Part shown: piece after piece, positions 9,786-17,044 of the stretch
How positions within the stretch are numbered: position 1 is the first letter of the stretch
Layout: each line of letters begins with the position of its first letter
Assembly (NCBI GenBank): GCA_022843175.1
Contig: JALHOE010000030.1
Location: 1 to 58,414 of the forward strand
Length of the DNA stretch: 58,414 nucleotides
From: Deltaproteobacteria bacterium
GTDB lineage: Bacteria; Myxococcota_A; Polyangia; Polyangiales; JADJMO01
Direction: 5' to 3'
The notes under the pieces: generated by a model
What the model was told of the DNA's origin: nothing
What the model saw: the letters and a program-made list of their open reading frames with translations, nothing else
Database searches by the model: none
Translations under genes and position numbers: made by a program

Positions 9786-12233
9786 TCACAGGGGGCGGAT
9801 ATCCCAGCGAATCCGCCGCGCCGATGGGCCCTTCACCGAGAGCCGGTAGTCGCGGTAGGTGACGTCGACCGTGCTGCTGACGCGGAGGCGTCCCGGCGTC
9901 TCGAGCCAGCAGCCGTCGCACGTCGAGAGGAGCGCTTCGTCGGCGGCGGCGGTGAGCATCGCGGGGTTGCCGGCGTCGTCGCTCACGCGCTCGGCGACCA
10001 GCGAGGTGCCGTCGACCAGCGTGAGCTGCGCCTTGTCGCCCTTCGCCAGCGCGACGAGCACGTCGAGGCGATCGCTGACCTTGTCGAGCGTGACCACCGA
10101 CGGCTCGGTCGCCGGCGCGAGGGTGTCGATCGTCGGATCGAGCAGGGGGAGCAGCTCGCCCTCGACGAGGAGGAGCGGGAGCTTGTCGAGCGGCGCCGGG
10201 ATCACCACGTCACCCGCTGCGTAGATCTTGTTGTCCGCGAGATCGACGTACTTCTTGCCGGGCGGGAGCCAGGTCTTCTTCTCGCGCACGCCGCGGCGCA
10301 CGACCGGTGACGCGTAGAGCGCGGGCCCGAGGAAGAACGAGTCCTCGATCGTCCACGCGGCGGGCTCGCGCGGGTGCAGGAGGAACGGGTGCCGCATCAG
10401 CGGGATGCCGCGGGTGCTCGCCTCGCGCGCCAGCGTGAGGAAGTAGGGCTGCAGTCGCGTGTGCAGGCGCGACATGTCGGCGTAGAGCTTGGTGCTCTCG
10501 GCGTCGCTCCACAGGTGCCACTTCGGCAGCTTGCCCGAGAGCGTGTAGCACTGGTTCTGGTCCATCATGATCGGCGACACCGCGCCCATCTGGGACCAGC
10601 GGAAGAAGACCTCTTTGTCGCGCGGCGCCGTGTCGAAGCACTTGAACCCGGAGATGTCGCTGCCCCAGTACGGCACGCCGACCATCGCGAGGTTGAGGCC
10701 GCCGCGGAGCGAGGCGGGGAGCCCCTGCGTCTCGTCGAACGTCGCCTCGGGATCGCCGCCCCACACCGCCGGCGTGAAGGCCTGCGTGCCGGTGTAGCCG
10801 CTGCGGTTGAAGTAGAGGTAGTCGCCGGGGCGCTGCTTCTGCCAGAAGTCGTGCGCGGCCTTCGCCGACAGCACCGGGTAGAGGTTGTGCAGCTCCTCGC
10901 CGTTCATGCCGTTGCCCGCCGTCCACTTGCGGCCGACGTACTCGCCGAAGTCGTGCATCCAGCCGTCGTAGCCGAGGTCGACGGAGCGCTTGAGGAGCGT
11001 GTGGAACCAGTCCACCGCGGCGGGCTTGGTGAGATCGATGGTGGCGACGTCGAGCAGCTGGCCGGAGATGAACGAGGTGATGCCGGGCGCGCCCTTCTCG
11101 TCGAGCAGGAAGTAGCCCTTCGCCTTGCCCTCGTCGTAGTCGAGCGAGGGCACCGGCTTGTTCTTCCCGACGTACGGGTTGTAGTAGCAGAGCGCCTTGT
11201 AGCCGTTGGCGTGGATGGTCTCGGTCCACGACTTGAGCTCGGCCTCGATGCCGACCTCGGAGCGCGCCGGTAAGAAGTGCACCGCGTCGTCGAGCCCCGT
11301 GGTCGGGATCTTGTTGTCGCGGATGGCCTTCCACTCCGGCACGCCGGAGACCATGGAGCCGCGGCCGACGCGGCGGCGTGGCCCGAACACCCACTGTGGC
11401 GGCGCGATCGGACGACCGGTCGCCCGGGTGTACGCGTCGAGCACCGCGAGCGGATCGGGTTGCGTGTAGACGACCAGCTCGAGGGCCTTGGCGCTGACCG
11501 CGATGCGCATCGCGTCGGGCTGCTCGCTGCCGAGGTGCGTCTCGCTCCGGTAGGTGGTGTTGACGTGGAGGCCGTACCCCTTGCTCGAGAGGAAGAACGG
11601 CACCGGGAAGTAGGTCATCGACGGGCCGTTGGGCGTCGGGTTCTTGTCGTTGCGGGGCGTGCTCTCGCCGTTGCCGAGCCCGGCCTCCTCGGCCCACGAG
11701 TAGAGCGACAGCCCGCGGTGATCGACCGACGCGTAGCGCTCGCCGAGCCCGAACACGTGCTCGTCGGCGGGGAACGCGAACGACATCGCGGTCTTGTTCC
11801 ACGCGCGCTTGTCGTCGTTGTTGGATTTGCCGGTTGCCGTGCTGCGCAGCCGCACCACCGCGCCCTCGATCGCGATCTCGAGGTCGACCGCGCCGCCGGG
11901 GACCTGGAAGCGGAGCTTCGCGCTCTTCGCTCCCTTCTCGAGGATCGCGCCGTCGTCCGAGCGCACCCACGGGTCGGCGACCTCCTCGTAGCCGTCCCAG
12001 CCGGGCAGGCCCTTCGCGCTGACATTGTACTCGTCGAACGTCGCCGAGGGGCCGCCGTCGCGCGAGGTGAGGACGGTGCGGGCGCCGTCGAGGATGGTGA
12101 GGCGGAAGGGGCGGGTCTCGACCTTCACCTTCACCGCGCCGTCGGCGAGCTCGAACGTCGGACCGGGCTCGCGGGCGTCGTCGTCGCCGGAGCAGGCTGC
12201 GAAGAGGAGGACAAGGGCGAAGAATTGGCGCAC
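9786..12233 (-). CDS. glycoside hydrolase family 31 lipoprotein
   Basis: The 815-aa product has a lipoprotein signal with lipobox FAAC. The GH31 barrel shows [14 protein letters not shown] with the presumed nucleophile Asp428, and [11 protein letters not shown] with the presumed acid/base Asp494, 66 residues later. The DGWMxDFGEY wording is like the YihQ sulfoquinovosidase branch rather than the WxDMNE of maltase-type enzymes, but the sulfonate-binding residues could not be confirmed by eye. Expected to remove alpha-linked sugars in the periplasm or at the outer membrane. The start is GTG at 12233; a hexanucleotide array begins 27 bp upstream in its presumed 5' region. Confidence 0.88.
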   Translation of the reverse strand: MRQFFALVLLFAACSGDDDAREPGPTFELADGAVKVKVETRPFRLTILDGARTVLTSRDGGPSATFDEYNVSAKGLPGWDGYEEVADPWVRSDDGAILEKGAKSAKLRFQVPGGAVDLEIAIEGAVVRLRSTATGKSNNDDKRAWNKTAMSFAFPADEHVFGLGERYASVDHRGLSLYSWAEEAGLGNGESTPRNDKNPTPNGPSMTYFPVPFFLSSKGYGLHVNTTYRSETHLGSEQPDAMRIAVSAKALELVVYTQPDPLAVLDAYTRATGRPIAPPQWVFGPRRRVGRGSMVSGVPEWKAIRDNKIPTTGLDDAVHFLPARSEVGIEAELKSWTETIHANGYKALCYYNPYVGKNKPVPSLDYDEGKAKGYFLLDEKGAPGITSFISGQLLDVATIDLTKPAAVDWFHTLLKRSVDLGYDGWMHDFGEYVGRKWTAGNGMNGEELHNLYPVLSAKAAHDFWQKQRPGDYLYFNRSGYTGTQAFTPAVWGGDPEATFDETQGLPASLRGGLNLAMVGVPYWGSDISGFKCFDTAPRDKEVFFRWSQMGAVSPIMMDQNQCYTLSGKLPKWHLWSDAESTKLYADMSRLHTRLQPYFLTLAREASTRGIPLMRHPFLLHPREPAAWTIEDSFFLGPALYASPVVRRGVREKKTWLPPGKKYVDLADNKIYAAGDVVIPAPLDKLPLLLVEGELLPLLDPTIDTLAPATEPSVVTLDKVSDRLDVLVALAKGDKAQLTLVDGTSLVAERVSDDAGNPAMLTAAADEALLSTCDGCWLETPGRLRVSSTVDVTYRDYRLSVKGPSARRIRWDIRPL

Positions 12234-12260
12234 GGGGCGATGATAACCGCCGCCCGCGAC

Positions 12261-12574
12261 GACGCGTCGGCGTCTGCGTCTGCGCCCGCGTCCGCGCCTG
12301 CGTCTGCGCCTGCGTCTGCGCCCGCGCCCGCGTCCGCGCCTGCGTCTGCGTCCGCGCCCGCGTCTGCGCCTGCGTCCGCGTCCGCGTCTGCGTCTGCGTC
12401 TGCGCCTGCGTCCGCGCCCGCGTCCGCGTCCGCGTCCGCGTCCGTGTCTGCGTCTGCGTCTGCGCCTGCGCCTGCGTCTGCGTCTGCGTCTGCGTCCGCG
12501 TTGGCGTCTGCGTCCGCGTCTGCGTCCGCGTCCGCGTCCGCGTCTGCGTCCGTGTCGGCGTCCGTGTTGGCGTT
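12261..12574. repeat. degenerate hexanucleotide array (NNNGCG)n
   Basis: Roughly fifty hexamers of TCTGCG, TCCGCG, CCTGCG and CCCGCG follow one another with few interruptions. All reading frames stay open (Ser-Ala/Pro-Ala on plus, Thr-Arg/Gln on minus), but no gene is credible. The array fills most of the ~550-bp gap upstream of the GH31 gene and ends 13 bp before the palindrome at 12588. It could change length by slippage and affect GH31 expression; that is inference. Confidence 0.85.
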
Positions 12575-12587
12575 ATCGCGGCGTGAT

Positions 12588-12611
12588 AGGCGCGCGCGTC
12601 AGCGAGCGCCT
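12588..12611 (+). repeat. GTCA-centred palindrome, copy 2 (left flank of four-helix-bundle pair)
   Basis: Identical to the copy at 8016. Including flanks, 30 nt (from GAT before to GAC after) are identical to the inverted copy at 13645-13668 on the other side of the gene pair. Confidence 0.9.
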
Positions 12612-12783
12612 GACCCGATGGGGCTCTCTCCTTCGATTCTGCCGGCGTGCTCGGGTCGGTCGAGGGGTCGCGCCCTGCGGGCGCCTCGTCGCTGCGCTCC
12701 TCGCCCTTGACCGAAGCTCCGCGCGCCGGCGGGGGGCGGGGGCGTCCCGCCGAGAGTCGGCGTGGCTCACCGGGAGTTACCTC
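12612..12783 (+). other. G+C-rich leader of the plus-strand four-helix-bundle gene
   Basis: No gene was seen in this 172-nt stretch. It contains GC-rich self-complementary blocks (GCGCCCTGCGGGCGC and GGGGGCGTCCC) and shares short blocks in the same order with the leader at 13463-13644: GCGTGCTCGG, TCGAGG, CTGCGG, GCCTCG, CCTTGA, then a G-run and GAGAG or GCGAGAG. It is probably a structured leader that moves or evolves with the gene. Confidence 0.5.
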
Positions 12784-13101
12784 ATGTTGCGAATCTACGA
12801 CGACGTCCTCGAGATCATCCGCGCCGCTGCGCCCCTCGTTCACGAGCTCCGCAAGCGCAGTCCCAACCTCGCCGACCAAGCCGAGCGCGCACTGAGCTCG
12901 GTGCCGCTGCGGATCGCCGAGGGGAGCTACAGCCGCGGAAAGAACCGCGCCGCCCACTACCACGGTGGCGCGGGCTCGATGCAGGAGGCGATCGGCGCCT
13001 TCGACACCGGCGCGGCGTGGGGGTGGATCGCGCCGCTCGATCCGGCGCTGCGTGATCGCATGTCGCGCGCGCGGGCGGTGCTGTTCAAGAACGCGCGATG
13101 A
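12784..13101 (+). CDS. four-helix-bundle protein (S23/IVS-encoded, bAvd-like family), copy A
   Basis: The 105-aa product starts at MLRIYDDVLEIIR and has the hallmark RIAEGSYSRGKNRAAHY of the small four-helix-bundle family, which includes proteins encoded in 23S rRNA intervening sequences and the Avd accessory protein of diversity-generating retroelements. Paralogue B, on the opposite strand, shares MLRIYD, the ADQ-x-x-RAL block and the IAEGS-SRGKNR-AHY block. No 23S rRNA gene or reverse transcriptase is in the window, so the partner is unknown. The start was chosen because both copies begin MLRIYD. A palindrome and a structured leader lie upstream. Confidence 0.85.
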   Translation: MLRIYDDVLEIIRAAAPLVHELRKRSPNLADQAERALSSVPLRIAEGSYSRGKNRAAHYHGGAGSMQEAIGAFDTGAAWGWIAPLDPALRDRMSRARAVLFKNAR

Positions 13102-13107
13102 CAGGGG

Positions 13108-13138
13108 TGCGGGCCGGCGCTGGCAACGCCGGCCCGCA
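13108..13138. terminator. bidirectional terminator-like hairpin between the convergent pair
   Basis: TGCGGGCCGGCG (13108-13119) and CGCCGGCCCGCA (13127-13138) form a perfect 12-bp stem with a 7-nt loop. It lies exactly between the two convergent stop codons. There is no long T-run on either side, so termination efficiency is unproven. Confidence 0.65.
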
Positions 13139-13144
13139 GCTTCG

Positions 13145-13462
13145 CTAGCGCGACACCTTCACCAGCACGGCGACGACGTGCTTCATCTTGTCGCGGACGG
13201 CTTCGTCGACAGGAGGCATGCTGCCCTTGGCGACGCAGAGGTCGGTGATCGAGATGCTCTCGTCCATCGACGCGCAGCCACGGGAGTAATGGGCGGGGCG
13301 GTTCTTGCCCCGTGAGCGCGATCCCTCGGCGATCGCGAGCACCGTGGTAGTGAGCGCTCGATCCAGCTGATCGGCGTGGTGCGGTGACTTGTGCTGAAGC
13401 TCGGCGACATAGGGCCGCAGCGTGCGCACAATTTCTAGCGAGACATCGTAGATACGAAGCAT
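13145..13462 (-). CDS. four-helix-bundle protein (S23/IVS-encoded, bAvd-like family), copy B
   Basis: The 105-aa product runs from MLRIYDVSLEIVR to a VLVKVSR end. The core LAIAEGSRSRGKNRPAHY gives the family. It is the same length as copy A and aligns without obvious gaps, but is diverged over most positions, so the duplication is old or the two arrived separately. A possible ribosome-binding site, AAGGAG, lies 8 nt before the ATG. The gene is convergent with copy A and preceded by a related leader and an identical palindrome. Confidence 0.85.
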   Translation of the reverse strand: MLRIYDVSLEIVRTLRPYVAELQHKSPHHADQLDRALTTTVLAIAEGSRSRGKNRPAHYSRGCASMDESISITDLCVAKGSMPPVDEAVRDKMKHVVAVLVKVSR

Positions 13463-13644
13463 GGGAACGACTCCTTGTTCGCCCCCGAACGACCGCCGCT
13501 CGGGGCTCTCGCCCCACCCCCGCGCGCGCAGGCGGGATCAAGGCTGCCGAGCAATGCGAGGCACCGCCGCAGGCGGCTTGGCCTCGAGGCCGCCGAGCAC
13601 GCGGGTATGGTGGCGAGCCCGAGCGGGGGGACCATTCACACGTC
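13463..13644 (-). other. G+C-rich leader of the minus-strand four-helix-bundle gene
   Basis: No gene was seen. Read on the minus strand, this 182-nt stretch parallels the leader of copy A, with ordered shared blocks (GCGTGCTCGG, TCGAGG, CTGCGG, GCCTCG, CCTTGA). It contains GGGGCGAGAGCCCC, which can pair with itself. It ends with AAGGAG upstream of the ATG. Confidence 0.5.
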
Positions 13645-13668
13645 AGGCGCTCGCTGACGCGCGCGCCT
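13645..13668 (-). repeat. GTCA-centred palindrome, copy 3 (right flank of four-helix-bundle pair)
   Basis: Exact reverse copy of the 24 nt at 12588-12611. The stem has one mismatch that breaks perfect symmetry and so gives the element an orientation. Both flanking copies point toward their adjacent four-helix-bundle gene. Confidence 0.9.
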
Positions 13669-13677
13669 ATCCCGCCC

Positions 13678-13755
13678 GCGTTCGCGTTCGCGTTCGCGTT
13701 CGCGTTCGCGTTCGCGTTCGCGTTCGCGTTCGCGTTCGCGTTCGCGTTCGCGTTC
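13678..13755. repeat. pure hexanucleotide microsatellite (GCGTTC)n
   Basis: About thirteen uninterrupted copies of the GCGTTC/TTCGCG hexamer. The array starts about 10 bp beyond the right palindrome and ends 8 bp before the stop codon of the M23 peptidase gene, so it would be in that gene's 3' region. Its purity suggests recent expansion, unlike the degenerate left array. Confidence 0.9.
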
Positions 13756-13762
13756 TCCGCTT

Positions 13763-14851
13763 CTACGGGCAGTTTCCGGACTTCACCGTCGTGCCCGTCG
13801 CGATCGCGCCCTCTCCGAACTTCATCGGGATCGACTGGCACCACCAGATCCCGCAGGCGTTCTGCAGCTGAACGTGGACGTGCGGGCCGGTGCTCCAGCC
13901 GGAGTTGCCGGACTTCGCGACGACGTCGCCCTGCTTCACCGTCTGGCCGGCCTTCACGCTCGACGACGAGAGGTGCATGTACAGCGCGACGGTGCCGTCG
14001 GAGTGCTTGATCTCGAGCGTGTTGGCGAGGTTTGCGCAGGCCGAGCCGCCGCCGTTGTAGCAGGGGTCGCCGGGCTTGCTCACGTTGCGGACCGCGAGCA
14101 CGGTACCCCCGCGCATCGCGCGCACGGTGGTGCCGACGGGGGCGGGGAAGTCGTAGGCGTACTCGTCCTTGCCGTCGTGGAGCGAAGTGTGGTTGCCGTT
14201 GCTGCAGTACGTGGTGCGGCCGCAGTCGAACGGCACCCTGTACGCCGCGTCGGTCTTGCACGCGTCGGGGACGCCGGCGGGGTTGCTCTGGCAGCCCTTG
14301 CTGCACTCCTGTTTGACGATCCATTTGCCGTCGGCCGAGCACGCCACGATGTCGTCGTTGTGCTCGGGGAGGATCGGCACCCGGCACCCCATCGTCCCCG
14401 CGCGCTCGCCGGCGCCCGAGCCGCAGTACGCGTCCTTCACGAAGCAGGTGCAAACCGGCAGCTCGCAGTCGTCGTCGAGCTTGGTCGCCGTCGCGGTGTA
14501 CTTGCACGCGCCCGGGCAGTCCTCGAGCCTGCGCCACTTCCCGTCCTCGCACGCGAGCAGATCGCCCGACCACTTGGCGAGGTCCTGGATCGTGCAGCCG
14601 AGCTTCTTCGCCTCGTCCGCCGCGCGACCCTGGCAGTAGGGCCCGTCGCCGAAGAAGCACGGGCAGCTCGCGGCCGCGTCGGGGCCGCTCGCCTCGCTCG
14701 CCTCGCCGGACGCGTCCCCCACGGTCTCGGCGACGGCCGCGCTGTCGTCGACCGGCGCCGTCTCACCCGTGGCATCGGCGACGAGGGGGGCCTCGGTCCC
14801 GCCGCCGCACGCGGTGGTGAGCACGAACACGGCGAGAAGGGCGCGCGACAT
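13763..14851 (-). CDS. M23 family (LytM-type) peptidase lipoprotein
   Basis: The product is 362 aa from ATG 14851 (an in-frame GTG two codons upstream is possible). It starts with a lipoprotein signal with lipobox TTAC and an Ala/Ser/Asp-rich linker. The middle (~residues 70-210) is Cys-rich, with pairs such as CPCFFGDGPYC and CTCFVKDAYC that look like repeated small disulfide modules. The C-terminal ~150 residues are the LytM fold: YAYDFPAPVGTTVRA supplies the Asp ligand and GPHVHVQL the HxH pair. Expected to cleave peptidoglycan cross-bridges or bind peptidoglycan in the periplasm. The 3' end abuts the pure hexanucleotide array. Confidence 0.85.
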   Translation of the reverse strand: MSRALLAVFVLTTACGGGTEAPLVADATGETAPVDDSAAVAETVGDASGEASEASGPDAAASCPCFFGDGPYCQGRAADEAKKLGCTIQDLAKWSGDLLACEDGKWRRLEDCPGACKYTATATKLDDDCELPVCTCFVKDAYCGSGAGERAGTMGCRVPILPEHNDDIVACSADGKWIVKQECSKGCQSNPAGVPDACKTDAAYRVPFDCGRTTYCSNGNHTSLHDGKDEYAYDFPAPVGTTVRAMRGGTVLAVRNVSKPGDPCYNGGGSACANLANTLEIKHSDGTVALYMHLSSSSVKAGQTVKQGDVVAKSGNSGWSTGPHVHVQLQNACGIWWCQSIPMKFGEGAIATGTTVKSGNCP

Positions 14852-14954
14852 GCCCACGTTCTAGCAACGGAACGCCGCGCGCGCGTGCGTCCAAGAGTCC
14901 TCCCCGCTGTCACTCACTGGTGACGCCAGCGCTTTCGACCTACCCTTTTTCGAG

Positions 14955-16916
14955 ATGATTCGAGTTCGTTGGTCGCGGGTCGGAGCGAGCGAGGTTCACG
15001 AGGGCGGGCTGGCGGGGCTGCGCGAGACGCGCGGGCGGCTCGAGTCGGTGGAGCGCGCCGAGCGCGGCGAGACGCTCCGGCTCGAGATCCTCACGCCGCC
15101 TGCGCTGGCGTTCGCGGAGGTGATCGACGACGCGATGACCATCGAGGTCGTCGCGCTCGGGACCGACCCCGCGCTGCTCGCGGCCCTCTATCAGCACGAG
15201 CAGAAGCCGCGCGTGGTGCCGCCGCCGCTGCCGCGTCGCGCCAGCATACGGCCCGTCGGGCTGGACGACGCCGAGGACGTCGAGCTCATCGAGCCCCTCG
15301 CCGTGCAGCCGACCGGCGTGATCATCGGCATCGATCTCGGCACCACGAACACCTGCGCGTCCTTCGTGCGCGACGGCCGCGCGCAGATCATCCCCGGTCG
15401 CACGGGCACCAACACCATCCCGTCGATGATCACCTTCGAGCCCGACGGCAGCTACCACGTGGGTCAGCGCGCGGCCGATCGGCAGGTCCTCTACCCGCTC
15501 CGCACCGTGTACGGCAGCAAGCGCCTCATCGGCCGCACCTACCGCCCCGAGCTCGCGGCCGAGCTGCAGCAACACTTCGCCTACCCGCTGGGCGAGGCCG
15601 AGGGCCAGCGTTTCGGCGCGCGGATCGACGACCGCGTCATCAGCATGGACACCATCGCGGCGCGCGTGCTCGACGAGGTGCGCGCCTCCGCCGAGGCCTA
15701 CCTCAAGGTGCCGATCGAGGCCGCGATCATCACGGTGCCGGCGTACTTCACCGAGGTGCAGCGCGAGGCCGTGCGGCGCGCGGCCGCGCAGGCGAAGCTC
15801 GCCGTCTACCGCATCGTCAACGAGCCGACGGCGGCGGCCGTGGCCTACGGACACAAGCAGCAGAGCGATGCGCGCATCGCCGTGTGGGACTTCGGCGGCG
15901 GCACGTTCGACTTCTCGATCGTCGACGTGTCGGCCGAGCAGCTCGAGGTCGTCGCCACCGGCGGCGACAACTTCGCGGGCGGCTCCGACTTCGACGACAT
16001 GCTCGCCGGCCATCTGCTCGAACAGTGGCAGGAGTCCGAGGGGGTCGCCGTCGACCCCACGCCGCAGCAGATCGCGCGTCTCCGCGAGGCCGCCGAGCAC
16101 GCGAAGCGCGCGCTCTCCACCGAGTCCGAGCACCTCGTCGAGCTGTTCGAGTTCACGCGCAACCCCACCCGTCATCTCCGGGTCGAGGTCTCTCGCGAAG
16201 CGTTCGAGGCGCTGACGCGCACGCTCATCGACCGCACCGTCGCCATCGCCAAAGAGGTGATGGCTGCGGCGAAGATCGCGCCGTCGGACATCAGCGACGT
16301 GCTCCTGATCGGTGGAACCACGCGTATCCCCGCGGTGCAGCAGTCCGTCGCCGACCTGTTCCAGCGGCGCCCGAGCAAGCGGATCAACCCGGACGAGGCC
16401 GTCGCGATCGGCGCAGCGCTGCTCGCGGCCGAGATCGGCGGGGGTCCGAACCTCGTCGACATCCTCCCGATGACGGTCGGTCGCGGCGTCCCCGGTCGCG
16501 GCTTCGAGCCGATCGTCGCGCGCTACACCCGCGTGCCGGCGATCAAGGAGCTCACCCTCGACGCCGATCTTCTCGGCAGCGTCCACGTTCCGCTCTTCCA
16601 GGGCGAGTCCACCGACGTGACGCAGAACGAGTACCTCTGCTCGGTGCTGGTCGAGGACCGCTCGCTGTGGGACGGCGGGCGCGTGGTGCTGCGGCTCTCC
16701 TTCGACGAGCACTGCGTGATGGCGGTCGACGCGGTCGACGCGCGCACACGCCGGCGACTCCCCGTGAAGCTCGATCGATCGCGTTCGCTCGAGGACGTGC
16801 TGCGCGAGCTCGGCGCCTTCGCAGGGCCGCCGCCGCCGGTGGAGGCCTACAAGCCGCCCGTCAGCGCGCTCGGCAAGGTCCTCGGCAAGCTCTTCCGCGT
16901 CTTCGGCCGCGGCTGA
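14955..16916 (+). CDS. Hsp70/DnaK-like protein with N-terminal extension and no lid
   Basis: The 653-aa product has a ~120-residue N-terminal domain before the chaperone ATPase starts at IIGIDLGTTNTCASFV (~residue 121). NBD motifs follow: VPAYFTEVQREAVRRAA, IVNEPTAAAVAYG, VWDFGGGTFDFSIVD and LLIGGTTRIPAVQ. The beta-sandwich substrate domain begins after ~residue 505 and the protein stops without the helical lid, replaced by a short Pro-rich tail. The N-terminal region is acidic and contains Pro-rich PPPLPRR; it matches no domain recognised here. Likely a specialised Hsp70 (DnaK2/HscC-like) rather than the housekeeping copy, since grpE and dnaJ are absent nearby. Confidence 0.9.
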   Translation: MIRVRWSRVGASEVHEGGLAGLRETRGRLESVERAERGETLRLEILTPPALAFAEVIDDAMTIEVVALGTDPALLAALYQHEQKPRVVPPPLPRRASIRPVGLDDAEDVELIEPLAVQPTGVIIGIDLGTTNTCASFVRDGRAQIIPGRTGTNTIPSMITFEPDGSYHVGQRAADRQVLYPLRTVYGSKRLIGRTYRPELAAELQQHFAYPLGEAEGQRFGARIDDRVISMDTIAARVLDEVRASAEAYLKVPIEAAIITVPAYFTEVQREAVRRAAAQAKLAVYRIVNEPTAAAVAYGHKQQSDARIAVWDFGGGTFDFSIVDVSAEQLEVVATGGDNFAGGSDFDDMLAGHLLEQWQESEGVAVDPTPQQIARLREAAEHAKRALSTESEHLVELFEFTRNPTRHLRVEVSREAFEALTRTLIDRTVAIAKEVMAAAKIAPSDISDVLLIGGTTRIPAVQQSVADLFQRRPSKRINPDEAVAIGAALLAAEIGGGPNLVDILPMTVGRGVPGRGFEPIVARYTRVPAIKELTLDADLLGSVHVPLFQGESTDVTQNEYLCSVLVEDRSLWDGGRVVLRLSFDEHCVMAVDAVDARTRRRLPVKLDRSRSLEDVLRELGAFAGPPPPVEAYKPPVSALGKVLGKLFRVFGRG

Positions 16917-16926
16917 ATCGACGGGG

Positions 16927-16946
16927 CCGCGCGCGTCAGCGCGCGG
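16927..16946. repeat. GTCA-centred palindrome, variant with perfect 8-bp arms
   Basis: CCGCGCGC and GCGCGCGG flank GTCA. It lies 10 bp after the Hsp70-like gene's stop and is followed by GTTGCCC, the same as in the copy inside the cheA-like gene at 45122-45141. Confidence 0.75.
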
Positions 16947-16973
16947 TTGCCCGAATGGGTATCCATGAGAGCC

Positions 16974-16995
16974 ACCGCCGGCTTACGCCGGCGGT
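16974..16995. terminator. hairpin between convergent Hsp70-like and kinase-TPR genes
   Basis: ACCGCCGGC and GCCGGCGGT form a perfect 9-bp stem with a TTAC loop. Imperfect copies of CCCTTSGTGGAGGC follow up to the kinase stop codon. It probably serves as a bidirectional terminator; there is no T-tract. Confidence 0.5.
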
Positions 16996-17044
16996 CCCTT
17001 CGTGGAGGCTGCGGCCCCTTGGTGGAGGCCCCTTCGTTGGTGGC

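Larger units (their letters stand above)
12588..13668. mobile_element. inverted duplicate four-helix-bundle module bounded by palindromes (putative element)
   Basis: The segment reads palindrome, leader, four-helix-bundle gene, central hairpin, homologous gene reversed, leader reversed, palindrome reversed. Leader lengths are 172 and 182 nt, and both proteins are 105 aa. The outer sides carry different hexanucleotide arrays. The symmetry is seen directly; mobility is inferred, since no transposase or target duplication was found. Confidence 0.5.

Noticed and set aside
11277-12710. Plus-strand open frame with a long Ser-Ala/Pro-Ala repeat over the hexanucleotide array
   Set aside because: The frame is antisense to the GH31 gene for most of its length and the rest is simply the array translated. 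No start with a ribosome-binding site was seen.
12588-13668. Classical insertion sequence
   Set aside because: There is no transposase gene, and no target-site duplication next to the palindromes could be seen by eye.
12261-13755. Regular repeats as a CRISPR array
   Set aside because: Units are 6 bp without unique spacers, and no cas gene is present.
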